The notes beneath the pieces were generated by a model. It had not been told where the DNA came from, did no database searches, and was given only the letters and a program-made list of their open reading frames with translations. From Candidatus Shapirobacteria bacterium UBA4809 (GTDB lineage Bacteria > Patescibacteriota > Microgenomatia > UBA12405), in assembly GCA_002402535.1 (NCBI GenBank), contig DHGB01000003.1, positions 1 to 8,972 on the forward strand: a DNA stretch of 8,972 nt. The letters run 5' to 3'. The translations under genes and the position numbers were made by a program. Positions 6,713 to 8,972 of this stretch are shown one piece after another; position 1 is the stretch's first letter; each line of letters starts with the position of its first letter.

Positions 6713-7455
6713 TAAAGCCAAAATAGACCAAATAGCCAAAGCGCTGCAAAAATTCCAAAATATCGCCACAGTTTTTTTCGGTCAATCTGCCGGTATTCCT
6801 CTTTAAAAAACTTTCTTTTATACTCGACATAAGCTACAATCACCGCCAGCGATGCTACTCCAAGAGACAAGGCTCCAAGCACATCTGTCGTCCAATGGAC
6901 ACCCAAATAGATTCTTGATAATCCCAGGAGGAAAATATAAGTAGAACCTAATATAAACACCCCTATTCTCGCCCATTTTTGATAAAAATGACGCACCCAA
7001 AAATAAGTCAAAAGACCATAAAAAGCCACCGCAAAATAACTGTGACCGCTGGGAAAAGCAAAACCATGTTCGAGTATCAGAGCATTTTCTACTGGCGGTC
7101 GAGCCCGACTGATTAAATTTTTTGCCATACTAACTATCAACATTGCCGACACATTACTCAAAATCATAGCCATCAGGTAACGTCTTTTTTGGGCAATTAT
7201 CAGCAGTATCGCCCCAAGCAGGCTCCCCCACATTATCATTTGCCAATTTCCCGTCAAGGTTACAAGCAACATAAACCTATTTGACAGTGGCCTTCTTAAT
7301 TGAACAACCATTTGGTTAATCGGCCGGTCAAGCCTCATCAGACCATCTTGATCAAGATAACCATCGAGCACTTTTCCAAAAATAACCACTGCCAATAGAA
7401 ATATTATTGCGAGGCCTAGCCATATTTTATTGAGCCAGACTTTTTTAAACCACAT
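6592..7455 (-). CDS. PAP2-superfamily membrane phosphatase (undecaprenyl pyrophosphate phosphatase/PgpB-like)
   Basis: This 287-residue membrane enzyme is of the type-2 phosphatidic acid phosphatase fold. The three signature motifs are complete: KNLISRARP (K112, R119, P120), FPSGHS (P135-H138) and SRIYLGVHWTTD (R181, H187 nucleophile, D191). Hydrophobic segments lie at about 11-30, 62-87, 94-110, 141-155, 164-180, 190-210 and 230-250. Relatives dephosphorylate undecaprenyl pyrophosphate, phosphatidylglycerol phosphate or phosphatidate at the outer membrane face. Next to dgkA and near murA, recycling of the C55 carrier is the most plausible role. The C-terminal ~39 residues (from about 249, ending IVVSPY) are encoded antisense to dgkA and look like a low-constraint tail. 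The start is supported by TATAAT six bases upstream. It is divergent from the exchanger gene. Confidence 0.92.
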   Translation of the reverse strand: MWFKKVWLNKIWLGLAIIFLLAVVIFGKVLDGYLDQDGLMRLDRPINQMVVQLRRPLSNRFMLLVTLTGNWQMIMWGSLLGAILLIIAQKRRYLMAMILSNVSAMLIVSMAKNLISRARPPVENALILEHGFAFPSGHSYFAVAFYGLLTYFWVRHFYQKWARIGVFILGSTYIFLLGLSRIYLGVHWTTDVLGALSLGVASLAVIVAYVEYKRKFFKEEYRQIDRKKLWRYFGIFAALWLFGLFWLYQSRVKSFGIKTIKPTRVAIEAMISTAPAATSRGIVVSPY

Positions 7456-7461
7456 AAAGAG

Positions 7462-7467
7462 ATTATA
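7462..7467 (-). promoter_or_regulatory. -10 box of the PAP2 phosphatase gene (leaderless)
   Basis: On the minus strand a perfect TATAAT ends 6 bp before the ATG at 7455, in a 45-bp divergent spacer. No TTGACA-like -35 is seen. An AGAGG occurs further upstream, before the -10, and so cannot serve as a ribosome binding site on a leaderless transcript. Confidence 0.6.
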
Positions 7468-7488
7468 AATTAATTCCTCTTTTTAAGT

Positions 7489-7494
7489 TATGAT
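7489..7494 (+). promoter_or_regulatory. Probable -10 box of the exchanger gene (leaderless)
   Basis: TATGAT (one mismatch to TATAAT) ends 6 bp before the ATG at 7501. It is 21 bp from the divergent PAP2 -10, so each promoter's -35 region abuts or overlaps the other's -10. Confidence 0.5.
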
Positions 7495-7500
7495 ATTAAT

Positions 7501-8418
7501 ATGCTTTCTGTCTTTTTTATTCTATTAAGTTTATTTGTTCTTGTTAGATCAGCCGAAATCTTTATTGATCAGGCTTCAGCCCTCGCCAAAAAATTAAAAG
7601 TTAGTGACTTTATTATCGGTTTCACCGTGGTTGCCTTTGGCACCTCTATCCCCGAGTTAATTTCAACGATTTTTTCAGCTATTTCAGGACACAATCAGCT
7701 AGCTATTTCCAACATTATTGGGAGTAATATCACAAATTTTTGTTTAGTTTTAGGTGTTATTGCCATATTCAATAATTTTAAAATTAGAAAAAGAGATGTT
7801 GACATTAATATCCCTTTCAACATCGTTGCCCTCATGGCTTTTTGGGCTCTTTCCGCCTATTTAAACTTCGATTTAAACTGGGCCGCTGGAATCTCCCTTC
7901 TCTCAGTTTTTATTCTCTTAAATATTTTGTCCAAAGACTACAACCACCTTCAAATATCTCATAAAAACTATTCTCAGTTTAAACCCTTACTACTATTAAT
8001 CTCGCTTGCTTTTTTAATCGTCTCCGGCAAAATTTGCATTGATCAAATTATTGAACTATCCATTCATTTTAAAATTTCTGAAACTATTTTAGGTTATTTT
8101 CTCCTGGCCCTCGGCACCTCTCTCCCCGAACTAGTAACTGTCTGGATGGCTATAAAAAAACACGACAAAGAACTCGGTATCGGTAATATCTTAGGTTCAA
8201 ATTTATTTAATCTCCTTTTTATCATTGGTATTTCTACCTTTATTCACCCTCTCGACTTTACTGCCTTCAAAATCGATCTCTTTTTTCTGACCGGCATTAC
8301 CCTCGCCGTCTATTTTTATGCTATTGTTGGCAAAAAATATTCATTTAGTCGCAAAGAAGGTCTCGGCCTTCTTTTTCTTTATCTTGTCTTTGTCATCTTT
8401 CAAGCCACAAGAATCTAA
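7501..8418 (+). CDS. Na+/Ca2+ exchanger of the CaCA superfamily (YrbG-like)
   Basis: This 305-residue membrane antiporter has the two inverted alpha repeats that define the calcium/cation antiporter family. Alpha-1 (about 40-80) contains GFTVVAFGTSIPEL (E52) and ISNIIGSNITN. Alpha-2 (about 198-238) contains GYFLLALGTSLPEL (E210) and IGNILGSNLFN. The two glutamates are the central ion ligands in this family. About ten hydrophobic helices are visible, five per half, with a hydrophilic loop near 145-160. Length is normal for prokaryotic members (about 300-330). Such proteins use the Na+ gradient to expel Ca2+; a K+-dependent or other cation mode cannot be excluded. The alpha-1 sequence has Ser (S70) where GN-xx-GSN usually has Gly. 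It is transcribed divergently from the PAP2 gene and convergently toward the small membrane-protein gene, with a 101-bp spacer in which I see nothing definite. Confidence 0.92.
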   Translation: MLSVFFILLSLFVLVRSAEIFIDQASALAKKLKVSDFIIGFTVVAFGTSIPELISTIFSAISGHNQLAISNIIGSNITNFCLVLGVIAIFNNFKIRKRDVDINIPFNIVALMAFWALSAYLNFDLNWAAGISLLSVFILLNILSKDYNHLQISHKNYSQFKPLLLLISLAFLIVSGKICIDQIIELSIHFKISETILGYFLLALGTSLPELVTVWMAIKKHDKELGIGNILGSNLFNLLFIIGISTFIHPLDFTAFKIDLFFLTGITLAVYFYAIVGKKYSFSRKEGLGLLFLYLVFVIFQATRI

Positions 8419-8519
8419 ATTCTTACAAACAGAATTCCATCAGGTATAAGTTTAAACACCCATAAAGGCGACCAATAATTTCTTCGTCTTGATAATATTT
8501 AATTAAATCGAAATTCCAA

Positions 8520-8825
8520 CTAAATCAGTCCCGAAAAAAGAAGAATCAATGAAATAGCGGTAATTGTTCCAAATATACCCACAGTTTTAAGGAATAGATT
8601 TACCGCCTCTTTTTTCTTACCCTCAATAAAAAGCAAGACAGGTTGATAAAAAAACAAAAATGCCATCACCGCTACAGACAAGGTTAATAGTGATAAGAAA
8701 ACAACCGGGGCAAAAAAAGTATCCGGTTTATTTTTTAATGGCTCTGTCACAAAGTTCATAACGGTAACACCCAGAATAATGTAAATTGAAGCACTCAATG
8801 CATTGATTAAAGGATTCTCTGACAT
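8520..8825 (-). CDS. Conserved-looking small membrane protein, three helices, unknown function
   Basis: The protein has 101 residues from the ATG at 8825. It begins MSENPLINALSASIYIILG and has three strongly hydrophobic stretches at about 7-26, 37-62 and 77-100. Between the last two lies a short basic loop containing EGKKKEAVN, which fits a cytoplasmic loop. No enzymatic motif is present. It resembles small multi-helix proteins I associate with Patescibacterial genomes, but I cannot assign a family from memory. The frame extends 20 residues upstream to 8885, but that stretch is Arg-rich and read from a GC-rich repeat. The ATG at 8825 has TATAAT seven bases upstream, so it is preferred. The gene is convergent with the exchanger gene; no function should be inferred from context. 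Confidence 0.75.
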   Translation of the reverse strand: MSENPLINALSASIYIILGVTVMNFVTEPLKNKPDTFFAPVVFLSLLTLSVAVMAFLFFYQPVLLFIEGKKKEAVNLFLKTVGIFGTITAISLILLFSGLI

Positions 8826-8832
8826 AAATATA

Positions 8833-8838
8833 ATTATA
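8833..8838 (-). promoter_or_regulatory. Extended -10 box of the small membrane protein gene (leaderless)
   Basis: On the minus strand the sequence reads TGATATAAT, a perfect TATAAT with a TGn extension, ending 7 bp before the ATG at 8825. An extended -10 can work without a good -35, which fits the lack of one here. Confidence 0.6.
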
Positions 8839-8848
8839 TCAATTCTTC

Positions 8849-8880
8849 TCCCCGCCTTGCCTGCCCGCCTTTGGAGGGGA
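8849..8880. repeat. GC-rich imperfect inverted repeat (REP-like)
   Basis: TCCCCGCC (8849-8856) and GGAGGGGA (8873-8880) pair over 8 bp with one mismatch around a 16-base C-rich loop. The segment is strikingly GC-rich against its A/T-rich surroundings. No T-run follows on either strand, so it is not a standard intrinsic terminator. It lies upstream of the -10 of the small membrane protein gene and downstream of the possible gene end at 8907, so it may be an interspersed repeat or a spacer terminator. Confidence 0.45.
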
Positions 8881-8906
8881 CTCAATCAGGACTGCTATTT
8901 GCAGAA

Positions 8907-8972
8907 TTATTTAGTTGCAGAGAAAGTGATACTTAATCCATAGTCCGGTAAAAATGCTGGTATCTCTTTGTG
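8907..8972 (-). CDS. Possible C-terminal fragment of an unknown protein (N-terminus beyond window)
   Basis: From the right edge one minus-strand frame reads HKEIPAFLPDYGLSITFSATK and then TAA at 8907-8909. The composition is protein-like, with alternating polar and hydrophobic residues as in a closing beta strand. The two other minus frames also end within about 60 bases, so the evidence is thin. Nothing can be said about function. Confidence 0.35.
   Translation of the reverse strand, partial: HKEIPAFLPDYGLSITFSATK

Noticed and set aside
8423..8519. Short minus-strand frame (about 32 codons) with a protein-like reading, WNFDLIKYYQDEEIIGRLYG
   Set aside because: It has no upstream start codon, is bounded by a TGA overlapping the end of the neighbouring gene, and is too short to support as a gene or a pseudogene.
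8893..8905. CTGC-TATTT-GCAG hairpin as a terminator
   Set aside because: It has only a 4-bp stem and no T-run on either strand.

Overview
The window looks like chromosomal DNA of a small-genome, low-GC bacterium, most likely of the Candidate Phyla Radiation (Patescibacteria, perhaps Microgenomates). This rests on the short spacers, the resemblance of several proteins to CPR forms as I remember them, and the near-absence of Shine-Dalgarno leaders. It is not a database result. The code appears standard: TGA ends at least two genes and does not occur inside any of them. I see no tRNA, rRNA, CRISPR array, insertion sequence or phage gene.

Layout from left to right: (1) a C-terminally truncated minus-strand gene (1-1525) for a metallophosphoesterase with one near-complete catalytic domain and what looks like a second, degenerate one; (2) a plus-strand HAD-family hydrolase (1699-2469); (3) plus-strand murA (2536-3864), the first committed step of peptidoglycan synthesis, with the fosfomycin-target Cys replaced by Asp; (4) a minus-strand P2-type cation ATPase (3877-6291); (5) plus-strand dgkA-type undecaprenol/diacylglycerol kinase (6338-6712); (6) a minus-strand PAP2 lipid phosphatase (6592-7455) whose 3' end overlaps dgkA by 121 bp; (7) a plus-strand CaCA-family Na+/Ca2+ exchanger (7501-8418); (8) a minus-strand three-helix membrane protein of unknown function (8520-8825); (9) a possible C-terminal fragment of another minus-strand gene (8907-8972).

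Two themes emerge. The first is the cell envelope and its lipid carrier. MurA makes a peptidoglycan precursor, the DgkA-type kinase can make undecaprenyl phosphate from undecaprenol, and the PAP2 phosphatase can make it from undecaprenyl pyrophosphate. The second is cation (probably Ca2+) export by an ATPase and an exchanger. These interleave symmetrically as ATPase <-> dgkA -><- PAP2 <-> exchanger. The two divergent junctions are only 46 and 45 bp long and each carries back-to-back -10 boxes.

Almost every gene has a TATAAT-like hexamer ending 5-7 bp before its ATG. That predicts leaderless mRNAs, and it was used here to choose start codons, notably for the ATPase and the small membrane protein. 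Genes alternate strand, so most are probably single transcription units.
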